A stretch of DNA of 64,000 nucleotides from positions 338,684,151 to 338,748,150 of the forward strand of contig NC_092874.1 in NCBI RefSeq assembly GCF_028372415.1, in the 5' to 3' direction. The notes below the pieces were generated by a model. The model was given only the letters and a program-made list of their open reading frames with translations, did no database searches and was not told the origin of the DNA. Of the stretch, positions 37,940 to 51,399 are shown piece by piece. Source of the stretch: Notamacropus eugenii (Eukaryota > Chordata > Mammalia > Diprotodontia > Macropodidae). The position numbers were made by a program, and so were the translations under genes. Position 1 is the stretch's first letter. Each line of letters starts with the position of its first letter.

Positions 37940-38785
37940 GAACATAGAACATAAAACAAAGTCAAATCTCCTACATCAAAAGCCTCTAAGAAAATATGAA
38001 TTTGTTTGAACCCATGGAAAAGCTCAAAAATGATTTTGAAAATCAAATAAGAGAAGTAGAGGAGAAATTAGGAAGAAAAATGAAAGCGATGTAAGAAAAT
38101 AATGAAAAAAATGAGTCAACAGCTTGCTAAAGGGGACACACATAAAAAATACTGAAGAAAATGTCATTTTAAAAAATAGATCCAAATGCCAAAAAAGATC
38201 CAAAAAGCTAATGAGGAGAAGGATGTTTTAAAAAGCAGGATTGGCCAAATGGAAAACTAAGTCCAAAAGCTTACTGAAGAAAATAATTCCTTCAAAATTA
38301 GAATGGAGCAAATAGAAGCTAATGACTTTATAAAAAATCAAGAAATTATGAAACATAAGCAAAAGAATGAAAAAATGAAAGACAATGTGAAATATCTCAT
38401 TGGAAAAAAAAAATTACTTGGAAAATAGATCCAAGAGATATTTTAAAAATTATTGGACTATTGGAAATTCATGATCAAAAAAAGAGCCTAGACATCATCT
38501 TTCAGGAGATTATCAAGGAAAACTGCCCTGATAGTCTACAGTCAGAGCGTAAAGTATAAATAAAAAGAATCCACTGATTGTCTCTTGAAAGAGATCCCAA
38601 AAGGAAAACTCCTAGGAATATTGTCTTCAAATTCCACAGTTCCCAGGTCAAGGAGAAAATATTGCAAGCAGATAGAAAGAAACACATAGAGTATTGTTTA
38701 AATATACAATCAGGAGTACACATGATCTAACCAATTCTACATTAAGGGATTAAGGGGTTGGGATATTGTATTAGCAAGGACCCCA
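37940..38785 (+). pseudogene. L1/HAL1-type ORF1 fragment
   Basis: The sequence from 'cccatggaaaagctcaaaaa' near 38010 parallels ORF1 of the better preserved copy at 49.3-52.0 kb. There is a Lys/Glu-rich coiled-coil segment, then an RRM-like block ('SLDIIFQEIIKENCP', near 38490-38530), then a C-terminal part to about 38770. Stops and frameshifts occur throughout. L1-family ORF1 proteins are RNA-binding trimers that coat element RNA; this fragment cannot make one. A different element begins downstream. Confidence 0.7.
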
Positions 38786-39835
38786 AAACACAGAGGAAGG
38801 CCTACCATCACAGGTTCTTAGATCTGCGTTTTTAAATGGAAAGCAACTTTTGAGGGGTCAATAAGTACATATACACCATTCACTTAGTTCAGGAGAAAAA
38901 GTCAGCACCCTGAACTTCAGAGAAAGGCCTACAGGAAACGTCTATTGCACAGGCCTTGGAGAAGAATGCAGCCAACAGAGTGAAGCCCAGTCTTGGCCAC
39001 GTGGTGGAGGCAGGGACAGGACTGGAGCAGGCTTCAGCAGCTGCGGTTCCCAGATTCCTCAAACCACAAACGCCAAAGACAGCTGCAAATGTCAGGGAGA
39101 AAACTCTTTCACCTAGGTGAGAAGGGAGCAGGGTACTGCCCTAACCCCGGTTGTAGGCAGTGGCACCAATATCCACTTTTGGAACCCTCGACCTAAAGAC
39201 CCTGGGGGAATTGAGCAACTGATCTGGATCTCAGCCCTGAGTAGCAGTACTAGGGTGAGGAGGAATGCTGACTGGTGAAGTTGGTGGACCTGGTGGAGGC
39301 TCTGCAGAGGGAATGCTACTCACAGATCCTGGGCAAAAAAGAGTGCTTGTGGTTGCTCCCAGACAAGAACACAGGGCAGGAGAGGAGAAAGCTCTTCTCC
39401 CTGGATTGTGCCAACTTGGAGAAACCAAGAACTTACAGGTCCCCTACCTTCTTCTAGACAAAAGACTTAAGAGTCAAGTAACTGACTGGGAAAATGCTCA
39501 GAAAAGGGAAACAGAATACGACTATAGAAGGTTACTTTATTGATGAACAAGTATTTTCTTCCATCCTTTCAGATAAGGAAGAACAAAGCATAACATCAGA
39601 GGAAGACATGAAAGTCAAGGATTCTGCATCTAAAACCTCCAAAATAAATATGTAATGGTCTCAGGCCATGGAAAAGCTCAAAAAGGACTTTTAAAATCAA
39701 ATAAGAGAGGTAGAGGAAAAATTGGGAAGAGAAATGAGAGCAATGCAAGAAAATCGTGAAAAGCGAGTCAACAGCTTGCTAAAGGAGACCCAAAAGGTCT
39801 GAACGAAATAATACCTTTGAAAACAGACTAACTCT

Positions 39836-40975
<1,140 letters not shown>

Positions 40976-41873
40976 ACTCAAATGGCAAAAGAGGCCCAAA
41001 AAGCCAATAAGGAGAAGAATGCTTTAAAAAGATGAATTAGCCAAATGGAAAAGTATGTTCAAAAGCTCACTGAAGAAAATAGTTCTTCTAACATTAGAAT
41101 AGAGTAGATGGAAGCTAATGACTTTATGAGAAACCAAGAAACTTCAAAACAAAACCAAAAGAATGAAAAAAAATAGAAGATGTGAAATATCTCATTGGAT
41201 GAACAACTGACCTGGAAAATAGATCTCAGAGAGACAATTTAAAAATTATGAAATTACCTAAAAGCCATGATCAAAAAAAGAGTCTAGACATCATCTTTCA
41301 TGAAATTATCAAGGAAAGTTGCCCTGATATTGTAGAACCAGAGAGTAAAATAAATGTTGAAAGAATCCTCTGATCACCCTCATGAAGATAACTCCAAAGA
41401 AAACCTCCTAGTTGTCACCAAATTCCAGAGTTCCCAGGTAAAGGAGAAAATATTAGAAGCAGCTAGAAAGAAAGAATTCGAGTACTGTGGAAATACAAGC
41501 AGGATAACACAAGACCTAACAGCTTCTACATAAAGGGATCAGAGGGCTTGGAAAATGGTATTCCAGAAATCAGAGGAACTAGGATTAAAACCAAGAATCA
41601 TCTACCCAGTAAAACTGAGTATAATACTTCAGGGGAAAAAAATAGTCATTCAATGAAATAGAGGACGTTCAAGCATTCTTGATGAAAAGACTAGAGCTGA
41701 ACAGAAAATCTAACTTTCAAACACAAGAATCAAGAGAAACATGAAAAGGTAAACGGGAAAGAGAAATCACAAGGGACTTACCAAAGTTGAACTGTTTACT
41801 TTCCTACCTGGAAAGAGAAAATTTATAACTCTTGAACCTTTTCTCAGTATTTGGGTAGTTGGAGGAATTATGC

Positions 41874-41930
41874 ACACACACACACACACACATAGAGAAA
41901 CACAGACACACACACACACACAGACAGAAG
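41874..41930. repeat. (CA)n microsatellite in HAL1 3' UTR
   Basis: Imperfect CA repeat interrupted by 'tagagaaacacag'. It sits at the position where the related copies at 50.1 and 52.75 kb carry TG/CA arrays, so the array is a family feature. Confidence 0.9.
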
Positions 41931-42737
41931 GCACAGGATGAGTTGAATAGGAAGAGATGATATCTAAAAAATAAAATTAAGGGGTGAGAGAGAAATACAT
42001 TGGAAGGAGAAAGGGAGCAATGGAACGGTAAAATTGTCTCTCATAAAAGAGACAAGAAAAAGCTTTTTTCAATGAAAGGGAAAGGGGGGAGGTAAAAGGG
42101 AAAAATTGAAGCTTGATTTCATCACATATAGCTTAATGAGGGAATACCATGCCCAGTCAATTTGGTATGAAAATCTATCTTACCCTTCAAGAAAGTAGGG
42201 GAGAAGAGGATAAATGGAGTGGAAGAATGATAGAAGGGAGGCCCAAGGGGAGGAGGAAATAATTAGAAGCAAACACTTCAGGGGAGGGTCAAAGTCTAAA
42301 GAGAGAATCGAATGAATAGACACAGGATAAAATGGAGGAAATTATAGTCAGTTTTTCACAACATGACAATTATGGACGTCTTTATCCTAGATTCAATTGC
42401 TTCCCTTCTCAGTGGGGGTGCATGGGGAGGCAGCAAGGGAGAGATCTTGAAACTCAAAGTTTTAGGAACGAATGTTGAGAATTCTTTTTGCATGCAACTG
42501 TGAAATAGGAAATACAGGTAATGGGTAAAGAACTCTATCTTGCCCTACAAGAAAAGAAAGAAGATGGGGATAAGGGAATAGAGGGCTATGACAGAAGGGA
42601 AGGCAAATTGGGTGAAGGGGTAATCAGAATGCATGGTGTTTTGAGGTGGTGGGAGGGGAGAAATAGAGAGAAAATTTGGAACTCAAAATCTTATGGAAAT
42701 AAATGTTGCAAGCTAAAAATAAATTCAAAAAAATCAT

Positions 42738-43480
42738 GAAAAAAATAAAATTAAGGGCTGAAAGAGGAATATATTGGGAGAAGGAAAAAGGGAAAGACAG
42801 AATGGGATAAATTGCCTCATAAAGAAGAGGCAAGAAAAAGTTTCCACAGTGGAGGGGGAAAAAGGACAGATGAGAGGGAATGAGTGAATCTTACTCTCAT
42901 CAGATTTTGCTTAAGGAGGGAACAGCATACACAATCAATTGGATTTCTTACACTCCAAGAAAGTAAACAGGAAGTGGATAAGGCAGAGGAGGGGCTATGA
43001 TAGAAGGGCAGGTAGATTGTGAAAGGGGGTAGTCAGAAGCAAATACTTTTGAAAAGGGACAGCATCAAAGCTGAAAACAGATAAGTAGAAGGCAGATAGG
43101 ATGGAGGAAAATATAGTTATTCTTTCACAAAATGAATATTATGGAAATGTTTTGCATAACTACATATGCATATCCTATATTGAATTGCTTACGTTCTCAA
43201 TGAGGGTGAGTTGGGAGGGAAGAAGGAAGCGAATTTGAAACTCAAAGTTTCCAAAACAAATGTCAAAAATTGTTTTTATATGCAACTCGGAAACAAGATA
43301 TATAGGCAATGGGGTAAAATAATCTATCTTACCTTATAAGAAAGTAAGGGAGAAGAGGATAAAACAAGGGTGATCATAAAAAGAAGGACAGACCGAGGAA
43401 AAAATAATCAGAATGTATGCCATATCAGAGAGGGGAGAGATAAGAATGTTGAAAACTAAAAATAAATTAATTTTAAAAAA
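42738..43480 (+). repeat. Second HAL1-type 3' UTR copy abutting the first
   Basis: Directly after the first A-rich tail, 'aaaaaaataaaattaaggg' restarts the 3' UTR at the position that occurs near 41970 in the first copy. It runs in the same order to a second A-rich end near 43475. It is either a 5'-truncated insertion into the tail or a partial tandem duplication. Confidence 0.65.
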
Positions 43481-45055
43481 AGAAAATCAAAGTTTTCCAG
43501 GCAATGTATTGTGGAACTGCAGACTTTGTTGTCTTTTTTCTTTTGTGCTCAGCAGATGTTGCTACTCTTAATTTCATTTGATTCACGCTGTGTTTAACAT
43601 CTCACTAAAAATGACATCTCAGCAAAACTAGGTGATCTGCTGAGAGATTTCGCTGATCTCTTGCTAGTTATTGCACTTATAATATCCATGATGTCTAGCT
43701 TCAAGATTAATTGATGTACTTCTGAAATCTGTCCTGTATCTTCTTTTTCTCATCATCCTGGGAACAAAAGCTGGGACATCTCTAGGAATGACTTCACTTC
43801 AACTTAATGGTTAGCAACCTACATCTCATTTGTTTCTAATTTGATAAATTAACTTTGTCCTTTAACAATAAAACAATTTCATACATGTATTGCTCTGACA
43901 TACTACACCTTGCTACAATGAAAAATGATCTACTGTTTTTCTCAGAACTAGATGTCAAAGACAATCACTCTTTGAATTATGAGTAGCCTTACCTGGGCAA
44001 CAAGTTGTTCCATATGAAATGTCAGCTTTTTAAACGGACCGTACATTGCATCAGGCTGACTATGAATTTTATTTTGGAGGTGATAGTGAGCAATTGAATG
44101 CCTTGGAGCAAAGGCATGACATGATTTGTGTGTTAGTTAGATTGTTTTACAGTTATGTGAATGATGATGGGGAGAGTAAAAAGTCTAGAGTCAGGGAGAC
44201 CTTTCACATAGCTCTGAAATGGAAATATCCCAAATGCTCACAAGCATTATATGAAGTTGTTGGCAGATTGCGTAAATACAGTTCACATCCTTCTATAGGC
44301 TTCTGTACATGGAAGGAATGTAGGTCCTCTCCTGGTTCCAAGTACTCCATTTTTCTTCAAATTCTATAAAACATACCTTATGCAGAATTGAGAAGGACTG
44401 GCCAAAGACATGTCTAAAAGACATATTAGTCTTTTCCACATAAGCTCTGTGTCTGTCTACAGATTGGATTTATATCTGGTTTGGGCCATTTCCAGTTCAT
44501 AGTCAGTACCATATTGTAAGTCCATCTCCGACGTTGCTATATAAACCTTGAATTCCCAATCACCAACTGGCTTCTAACCAAACTCCCTGTCGGAAAGTGG
44601 GCTAGTGTTCTTCAGTGTTTATAGCTCTTGGTGCAGAACAAGAGAGCTGTTTGGGGTTGTGGCAAAACCTCTCAAGGTTCTTTATGTCAACTCTGTTAAG
44701 CATACACAGCTGCAGTCAGAAAGCAATGAAAATTGAATATTACATTTCATGACAAACAAAGCCCCCTTTAAGGGAAGGTGAAGGTAAGAAGAATGTGGTA
44801 GGGTCATTTTGGCAGAATTCTTCTCTCTTAGAACTCAGCAGCAATACGCCAAAGTAAAGTTCAATAGAATACTCTGTTATTAGTTTTAAATGAGATTCTT
44901 TTCTCTACTAATCTTGAGCTCAAAGTCGTAGAATCATTAGGCTACACAGAACCTAGAGCAGGACCCTCAACGATTGCTTCTACACAAAAATGCTACTGAA
45001 AGTCCCTTGGAAATTTTGATTTTGAATGAAATGGCATAGAGGAGCTGAAAAGATT
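43481..45055. other. Mostly unassigned; L2-like piece at 44095-44205
   Basis: A 'gaatgccttggagcaaagg' / 'catgacatgatttgtgtg' block followed by 'gtcagggagacc' resembles antisense L2. The 107-residue open frame at 44046-44369 covers it and is not a gene. The rest is unassigned. Confidence 0.4.
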
Positions 45056-45059
45056 CAGA

Positions 45060-45170
45060 GTCAAGGAATCAGCATTTACTAAGTGCTTACCATATGCCAG
45101 GCACCAAAGAAAGACGTAAGTCATTCCCTGCCCTCAAAAAGCTCACCATCTTAATGGGGAAAGATGATAA
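45060..45170 (-). repeat. L2 3'-tail fragment
   Basis: 'cagcatttactaagtgctta', 'ccatatgccaggcacc', 'cattccctgccctcaaaaag' and 'ctcaccatcttaatgggg' follow the order of the antisense L2 3' end. Confidence 0.65.
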
Positions 45171-45474
45171 ATGAAAAGGAGCTAAAAAGCAGTGTCAGAG
45201 GTGGTTACAACTGGGATGGGAAGTAATTTTGAAGTGGTTTGATTTTCTGAGTTTATTTAATTTTGTACAATGAGGAGTTTCTGGAGATGAGGAAATCAAA
45301 GAAAATAGTCAGGCAGGAAATGATGAAGAGGATTCCCTGGGTGCCAAACCTAATAGAGAAGAATCAGGGAGGAGCTCCCATTCCTCATCATTTCCAACCA
45401 GAACGAGTGAAGGGACACAGGAGGTGAGGGTGCTAGGGAGGCATGAGTTTCTGAATTGAGTTCATAAATAGTGC

Positions 45475-45665
45475 TTTAAAAGTTGCAAAGTTTTGTGTAT
45501 GATATCTCATTTGATCCTCACAATAGCTGTATAGAGTAGTAGTATTATTTTTCCCATTTTACAGATGAGGAAACTGTGGCTGAAGGAAGTTAAGTGACTT
45601 GGCCAGTGCCACACAGTTTTTAAGTGGCTGTGACAAAATTCTAATTGGGATCTTCTTGACTCTCA
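45475..45665 (-). repeat. MIR SINE
   Basis: Plus-strand order is antisense MIR: 'atctcatttgatcctcacaa', 'cccattttacagatgagg', 'aaactgtggc', 'gttaagtgacttggcc', 'cacacagtttttaagtggc'. Well preserved. Confidence 0.8.
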
Positions 45666-45689
45666 AGTCTAGCTGTGTCTCCTGTGTCA

Positions 45690-45880
45690 CTTAGATACAC
45701 AATGGATAGAATGTTAGACACGGAGTCAGGAAAACCTGACTTTAAATTTCACTTCTGATACCTACTCCTTGCGTAAGCCAGAACAAGTCACTTAACTAAA
45801 CTGATTCTCTGTTTCCTCATATTCAAATTAAGGGAGTTGGAATAGATTGCCTATAAATTTACTTCACCTTCAAATGTGTA
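45690..45880 (+). repeat. tRNA-like/MIR-type SINE fragment
   Basis: 'acaatggatagaatgttaga', 'cacggagtcaggaaaacctg', 'caagtcacttaac' and 'ggagttggaatagattgcct' have the order of a marsupial tRNA-like SINE in sense orientation. Confidence 0.6.
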
Positions 45881-46469
45881 AGCCTGCAATCTTAATGAAC
45901 TAATAGTAGTAGTAATAGTAGTAGAAATGGTTGTGGCTGCTAAAATTTGTATACTGTTTATTATGTGCCAGCTATTGTGATAAGTGCTTTACATTTTGTT
46001 AGTTAGATGTAGGAGATCATTGTAACAATATTTTAATAAGTAATTCAAGAAACAGAATGAAACACCTGAAGCTTATAAATCAAAGTCACCATTTGCCTAA
46101 TAATATTGGCTAATAATTTCTTTAGAAAAAGTGACAACAATAGGAGAGTACAATAGTGGCACTGTTTAAAATTCTACTTTAAAGCAATATTATTTTACAT
46201 GATTTTCCTTCAGCCAGTGTCATTTCTTAAACTTCAAAATACTAAATTACAATATATTCAATATATACAATATACATACAATATATTTAAAAGATCATTT
46301 AATTTTTTTTTACTTGTTTTAAACAAGTACATCAGAACAAATTTTTGAGTTGTCAATAGAAGTTGCAGTAGTATCCAAGTAATGTTCAGGGAACATTATA
46401 GGTGTATGCCTATAATCCTTGCTACTTAGAGTCTAAGATTGGGGAATTACTTGAGTTCAGGGGTTTTGA
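45881..46469. other. Unannotated stretch
   Basis: AT-rich, no gene. A TA/CA-rich patch lies at 46250-46290. Confidence 0.4.
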
Positions 46470-47765
46470 ACTATGAAAATTATGTCAAAATTTTGTTGTC
46501 CAGAGAAGTGCATCGGCATTGTACGTCAGTTTCATGATAGCATGTTTACCTGGGTTCTGGATAGTGGACAATGCTCTCATCCCTTCCCAGTCACTAATGG
46601 AGTGAAACAGGGTTGTGTGTTTGCTCCAATGCTTTTTAGCATACTGTTTTCAGCCATGATGTCAAATACTTTCAATGAGGATGAACACGACATCAAGGTC
46701 AACTACCTTACTGATGGTAAGTTCTTCAATTTGAAGAAGCTTCAAGCCAAGATCAAAGTGGAGGGAGTGTTGGTGCATGATTCTCTCTTTTCAGATGATT
46801 GTGCCCTCAATGCAGCCTCTGAAGCTGAGGTGCAACAAAGGGAATTGATCCATAGATCAATTCTTTGCTGCCTGTGCTAATTTCGGCCCAATAATCAACA
46901 CCAATAAAACACAGGTGCTCCATTAGCCACCACCACACCATCCATATATAGAACATACAACAAATGGAGAAGTTTTGAATGCTGTGGATAATAAGTTGAC
47001 TTACTTTGGTAGTATATTTTCCAGGGATGTACACCTTGACAGTGAAGTTGACCCACACATTGCCAGAGCTAGCTCAGTGTTTGGGAGGCTCTGAAGAAGA
47101 GTTTGGGAGAGAAGAGATATTACACTGACTACCAAACTGAAGGTCTACAGAGCCCTTGTTCTGGCCTCATTGTTATATGCTTGTGAAACATGGACAGTCT
47201 ACTGGTGCCATGACAGGGACCTGAAATGCTTCCATTTGAACTGTCTAAGAAGATTTTAAGGATAACCTGATAGGTAAGATGCCAGACACTGAGGTCCTTG
47301 CTTGAATTAAACTGCCAAGCATTTAAACTTGCTTCAGAGAGCACAACTCTTTTTGACTGACCATGTTGTTCGAATGCAAAATGCACCCTTGTCAAAAAGG
47401 TTATTTTATGGAGTACTCTCATGGGACAGGCGATCACATGGTGTTGAGAAGAAGTGATACAAGGACACTCTTAAGAATTTTGGATCAGATTGGCACTGGA
47501 TCGCTCAGCATGGAATGCTCACATCAGAAAAGGTGCTGTGCTCTATGAGCAAATCAGAATTGAAACAGTGCAAAGGAAATGTAGGAAGTGCAAATTTGGA
47601 GTAACCAAATATTCGCATGGACTGTCTGTGCCCAATCTGTGATAGAGCATTCTGAGCTTGTATTGGTCTGATCAGCCACAGTCGTGCACATTGAAACCAC
47701 TTTATCATGGTGATGTCATTTTGGTCCTCTTGGGGAATGGACAACAACCAACCACCAACCAAATC
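46470..47765 (+). pseudogene. Non-L1 LINE reverse-transcriptase pseudogene, copy 2
   Basis: This copy starts within the reverse-transcriptase domain at 'MKIMSKFCCPEKCIGIV', which aligns with copy 1 from about 31433. It keeps 'VTNGVKQGCVFAPMLF' (motif B) and 'SLFSDDCALN' (motif C with both Asp), then shifts frame near 46840. Later pieces reach 'CPICDRAF', a stop, and 'IGLISHSRAH' near 47630. It ends in 'tttatcatggtgatgtcatt' and a CAACCAACC-type tail. It is 5' truncated more severely than copy 1. The two copies look roughly 85% alike by eye where compared. It is inactive. Confidence 0.75.
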
Positions 47766-47919
47766 TAAAGCCACTGAATCTATTGTCAATAAGGTGAGTC
47801 CCTATGAGTGAACAGACCCAGGTCAGAAATTAAGCAGGTCACAACTTCCATGGTAATGAGCCTTTGAGTAGTCAGTATACTTCTAATATGGGAAAAGAGA
47901 AAAGGTAGGGAGAAGAAAT

Positions 47920-47922
<3 letters not shown>

Positions 47923-47986
<64 letters not shown>

Positions 47987-48230
47987 CAGAGAGAGAGACA
48001 GAGAGAGAGACAGAGAGACAGAGAGAGACAGAGAGACAGAGAGAGACAGAGAGACAGAGACAGAGAGACAGAGACAGACAGAGACAGAGAGACAGAGAGA
48101 CAGAGACAGACAGAGACAGAGACAGAGAGAGAAAGCTAGAGAAAGCAAGAGATGGAGAAACAGAGAGAAAGAGACAAAAATAGAGACAGGGGAAGAGACA
48201 GAGACAGTGACAGACAGAGACAGAGAACAT
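47923..48230. repeat. (GA)n/(GACA)n microsatellite
   Basis: About 55 bp of pure GA, then GAGACAGA-type units, decaying after about 48130. Serine/leucine-rich and Arg/Glu-rich open frames are artefacts. Confidence 0.97.
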
Positions 48231-48355
48231 GAGGAACCCCCTTCACATTTGTGAGAGATAGTGGGCAAGGGAAAAACAGGACGCACAGGTACAAATGAAC
48301 TATGAGCTGCATCATTAAAAAGCACACCAAAATTGGTTAGCTCTCATATCCATTC

Positions 48356-48475
48356 AAATACATTTTCCCCCAGATTACTTTGTCTGTGGGAGTGCAGATA
48401 CATTTTCCCCCAGATTACTTTGTCTGTGGGAGTGCAGATACATTTTCCCCCAGATTACTTTGTCTGTGGGAGTGC
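48356..48475. repeat. 40-bp minisatellite, three near-identical units
   Basis: Units at 48356-48395, 48396-48435 and 48436-48475 differ only at the second base of unit 1. A partial fourth unit ('cagattac') follows. The unit contains 'attttcccccagattac' and 'tttgtctgtgggagtgc'. Such identity in otherwise decayed DNA implies recent duplication. Confidence 0.95.
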
Positions 48476-48604
48476 CAGATTACTAAACTGAATTTCATCA
48501 TCACAAATTTCTATTTAGTCAAGATAACTTGTTACTCACATTTGCAAAAAGGAGAGACGTTGTTTGCAAGTGAGATAGATTGTTTACTCTAAGTACCATG
48601 CTCA

Positions 48605-48860
48605 TATCATTAATATATAGCATTTACATACCACCTATTATGTGCCAGGAACTATGTTAAGCAGCTTACAAATACCTCATTGAACCTCACAACAACCTTG
48701 AGAAGTAGGTGCTATTCTCATCTCCATTTTATAGTTGAGGAACTGAGGCTAACAAAGATTAATTGACTGTCCCTGGTCTCAAAGCTAGAGATCATATGTG
48801 ACTTTAGGTCTTTCAGAGTCCAGGTCCAGCACTCTCCCCACCACACTACCTCTCAACCTT
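48605..48860 (-). repeat. MIR SINE
   Basis: 'ctattatgtgccaggaacta', 'cctcacaacaaccttgagaag', 'ccattttatagttgagg', 'aactgaggctaacaaag' and 'ccaccacactacctc' follow antisense MIR over nearly its full length. Confidence 0.8.
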
Positions 48861-50263
48861 AAAGAAGTATAATGGGATTGTTCCCTGTTGACATAGAACA
48901 GAAGTGCCTTGGAGAGACTGTAACACACGTATACACGTTTTGTAACTGTTCTGTTCAGCTAAGCATATGATTAGGAAACTTTTATTCTTGACTAACCAGA
49001 ACTGAAAAAGCATGTACCTAATCCATTTGCTTCATTCCTTGTTGCTCAGTTCTGGTAGTTTGACTCCTTTGTTTTTTTTTAAAAATAGTTTTATTTATTT
49101 AAATATAGATTTCGGCAATTATTTACACAAAATTTCGAGTTCCATTTTTTCTCCCCCTCTCTCCCCTCCTCCCACCCCATAACACCTTGCGTTGTGATTG
49201 CTCCTTCCCTCAATGTGCCCTCCCTTCTATCACATCTCACCCTTCCCTTATCCCCATCTTCTCTCTTTTCTTTTTTTTTATTTATTTTTTATTTAACTTT
49301 TAACATTCATTTTCACAAAATTGTGGGTTCCAAATTTTCTCCCCTTTTGTCCTCTCCCCCTACCCCAAAACACCCAGCATTCTAATTGCCCCTTTCACCA
49401 ATCTGCCCTCTCTTCTATCATCCCTCTCTGCCCTTGTCTCCATCTACTCTTTTGTCCTGTAGGGCCAAATAACTTTCTATACCCCTTTACTTGTATTTCT
49501 TATTTCATAGTAGCAAGAACAGTACTCAACAGTTGTTCCTAAAACTTTGAGTTCCAACTTCTCTTCCTCCCTCCCTCCCCACTCCTTCCCTTTGGAAGGC
49601 AAGCAATTCAATAGAGGTCATATCTGTCTAGTTTGGAAATGACTTCCATAATAGTCGTGTTGTACAAGACTAACTATATTTCCCTCCATCCTATCCTGTC
49701 CCCCGTTACTTCTATTCTCCCTTTTGATCCTGTCCCTCCCCATGAGTTTTGACCTCAAATTGCTCCCTCCTCCCCATGCCCTCCCTGCCATCATCCCCCC
49801 CACCCTGCTTGTCCCCTTATCCCCCACTTTCCTGTATTGTAAGATAGGTTTTCATACCAAAGTGAGTGTGCATTTTATTCCTTCCTTTAGTGGAATGTGA
49901 TGAGAGTAAACTTCATGTTTTTCCCTCAACTCCCCTCTTTTTCCCTCCACTAAAAAGTCTTTTGCTTGCCTCTTTCATGAGAGATAATTTGCCCCATTCC
50001 GTTTCTCCCTTTCTCCTCCTAATATATTTCTCTCTCACTGCTTGATTTCATTTTTTTAAGATATGATCCCATCCTCTTCAATTCACTCTGTGTACTCTGT
50101 CTCTATGTGTGTTTCCATGTGCGTGTGCATGTGTGTGTGTAATCCCACCCAGTACCCAGATACTGAATAGTTTCAAGGGTTACAAATATTGTCTTTCCAT
50201 GTAGGAATGTAAACAGTTCAACTTTAGTAAGTCCCTTATGACTTCTCTTTGCTGTTTACCTTT

Positions 50264-51202
50264 TCATGCTTCTCTTCTTTCTTGTGTTTGAAAGTCAGAT
50301 TTTTTTTTCAGCTTTGGACTTTTCATCAAGAATGCTTGAAAGTCCCCAGTTTCATTGAAAGACCATTTTTCCCCTGAAGTATTATACTCAGTTTTGCTGG
50401 GTAGGTGATTCTTGGTTTTAGTCCTAGTTCCTTTGACTTCTGGAATATCACATTCCACGCCCTTTGATCCCTTAATGTAGAAGCTGCTAGATCTTGTGTT
50501 ATCCTGATGGTATTTCCACAATATTTGAATTGTTTCTTTCTAGCTGCTGGCAATATTTTCTCCTTCACCTGGGAACTCTGGAATTTGGCCCCAATGTTCC
50601 TAGGAGTTTCTCTTTTTGGATCTCTTTCAGGCGGTGATCTGTGGATTCCTTGAATACTTAGTTTGTCCTCTGGTTCTAGAATCTCAGGGCAGTTTTCCTT
50701 GATAATTTCATGAAAGATGATGTCTAGGCTTTTTTTTTGATCATGGCTTTCAGGTACTCCCATAATTTTTAAATTGTCTCTCCTGAATCTATTTTCCAGG
50801 TCAGTTGTTTTTCCAATGTGATATTTCACATTATCTTCCATTTTTTCATTCTTTTGGTTTTGTTTTTGTGATTTCTTGGTTTCTCATAAAGTCATTGGCC
50901 TCCATCTGTTCCATTCTAATTTTGAAAGAACTATTTTCTTCAGTGAACTTTTGAACATCCTTTTCCATTTGGTTAATTTTGCTTTTGAAAGCATTCTTCT
51001 CCTCATTGGCTTTTTGAACCTCTTTTGCCAGTTGAGTTAGCCTATTTTTCAAGATGTTATTTTCTTCAACATTTTTATGGGTCTCCTTTAGCAGGGAGCT
51101 GACCTGCTTTTCATGCTTTACTAGCATCTCTCTCATTTCTCTTCCCAGTTTTTCCTCCACCTCTCTAACTTGATTTTCAAAATCCTTTTTGAGTTCTTCC
51201 AT
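50264..51202 (-). pseudogene. ORF1 of inner HAL1 (L1 ORF1p-like), lightly broken
   Basis: L1 ORF1 proteins are trimeric RNA-binding chaperones: coiled coil, RRM, C-terminal domain. The first open segment (118 residues, 51202-50846) is a Lys/Glu-rich heptad-type coiled coil starting MEELKKDF. The second (50841-50326) contains the RRM-like 'RRDNLKIMGVPESHD' and 'SLDIIFHEIIKENCPEI', then a C-terminal region to 'TYPAKLSI'. The family C-terminus continues in a third frame to 50264. The joins lie in A-rich runs near 50855 and 50370, each consistent with a one-base length change. The whole span equals about 313 codons, close to the usual ORF1 size. It is inactive as read. Confidence 0.75.
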
Positions 51203-51399
51203 GGCCTGAGCCCATTGAGTGGGCTGGGATACAGAAGCCTTGACTGCTGTGTCTTTCCCTGATTGTAAGCATTGTTATTCCTCATCAGAAAGAAAGGGAG
51301 GAAATAACTGTTCCCCAAGAAAGTAACCTTCTATACTCTCATTTTTTTTTCCCTTTTCTGGGCATTTTCCCAGCCAGTGACTTGACTTCTGAGTATTCT

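Noticed and set aside
44046..44369. 107-residue open frame
   Set aside because: Part overlaps an L2-like antisense piece, and the peptide matches no family I recognise.
47786..48325. 179-residue Ser/Leu-rich open frame, one of the longest in the window
   Set aside because: It is a by-product of the GA/GACA array; the flanking residues have no family pattern.
48356..48475. CRISPR-like array
   Set aside because: The 40-bp units are directly adjacent with no variable spacers; it is a minisatellite in a vertebrate-type genome.
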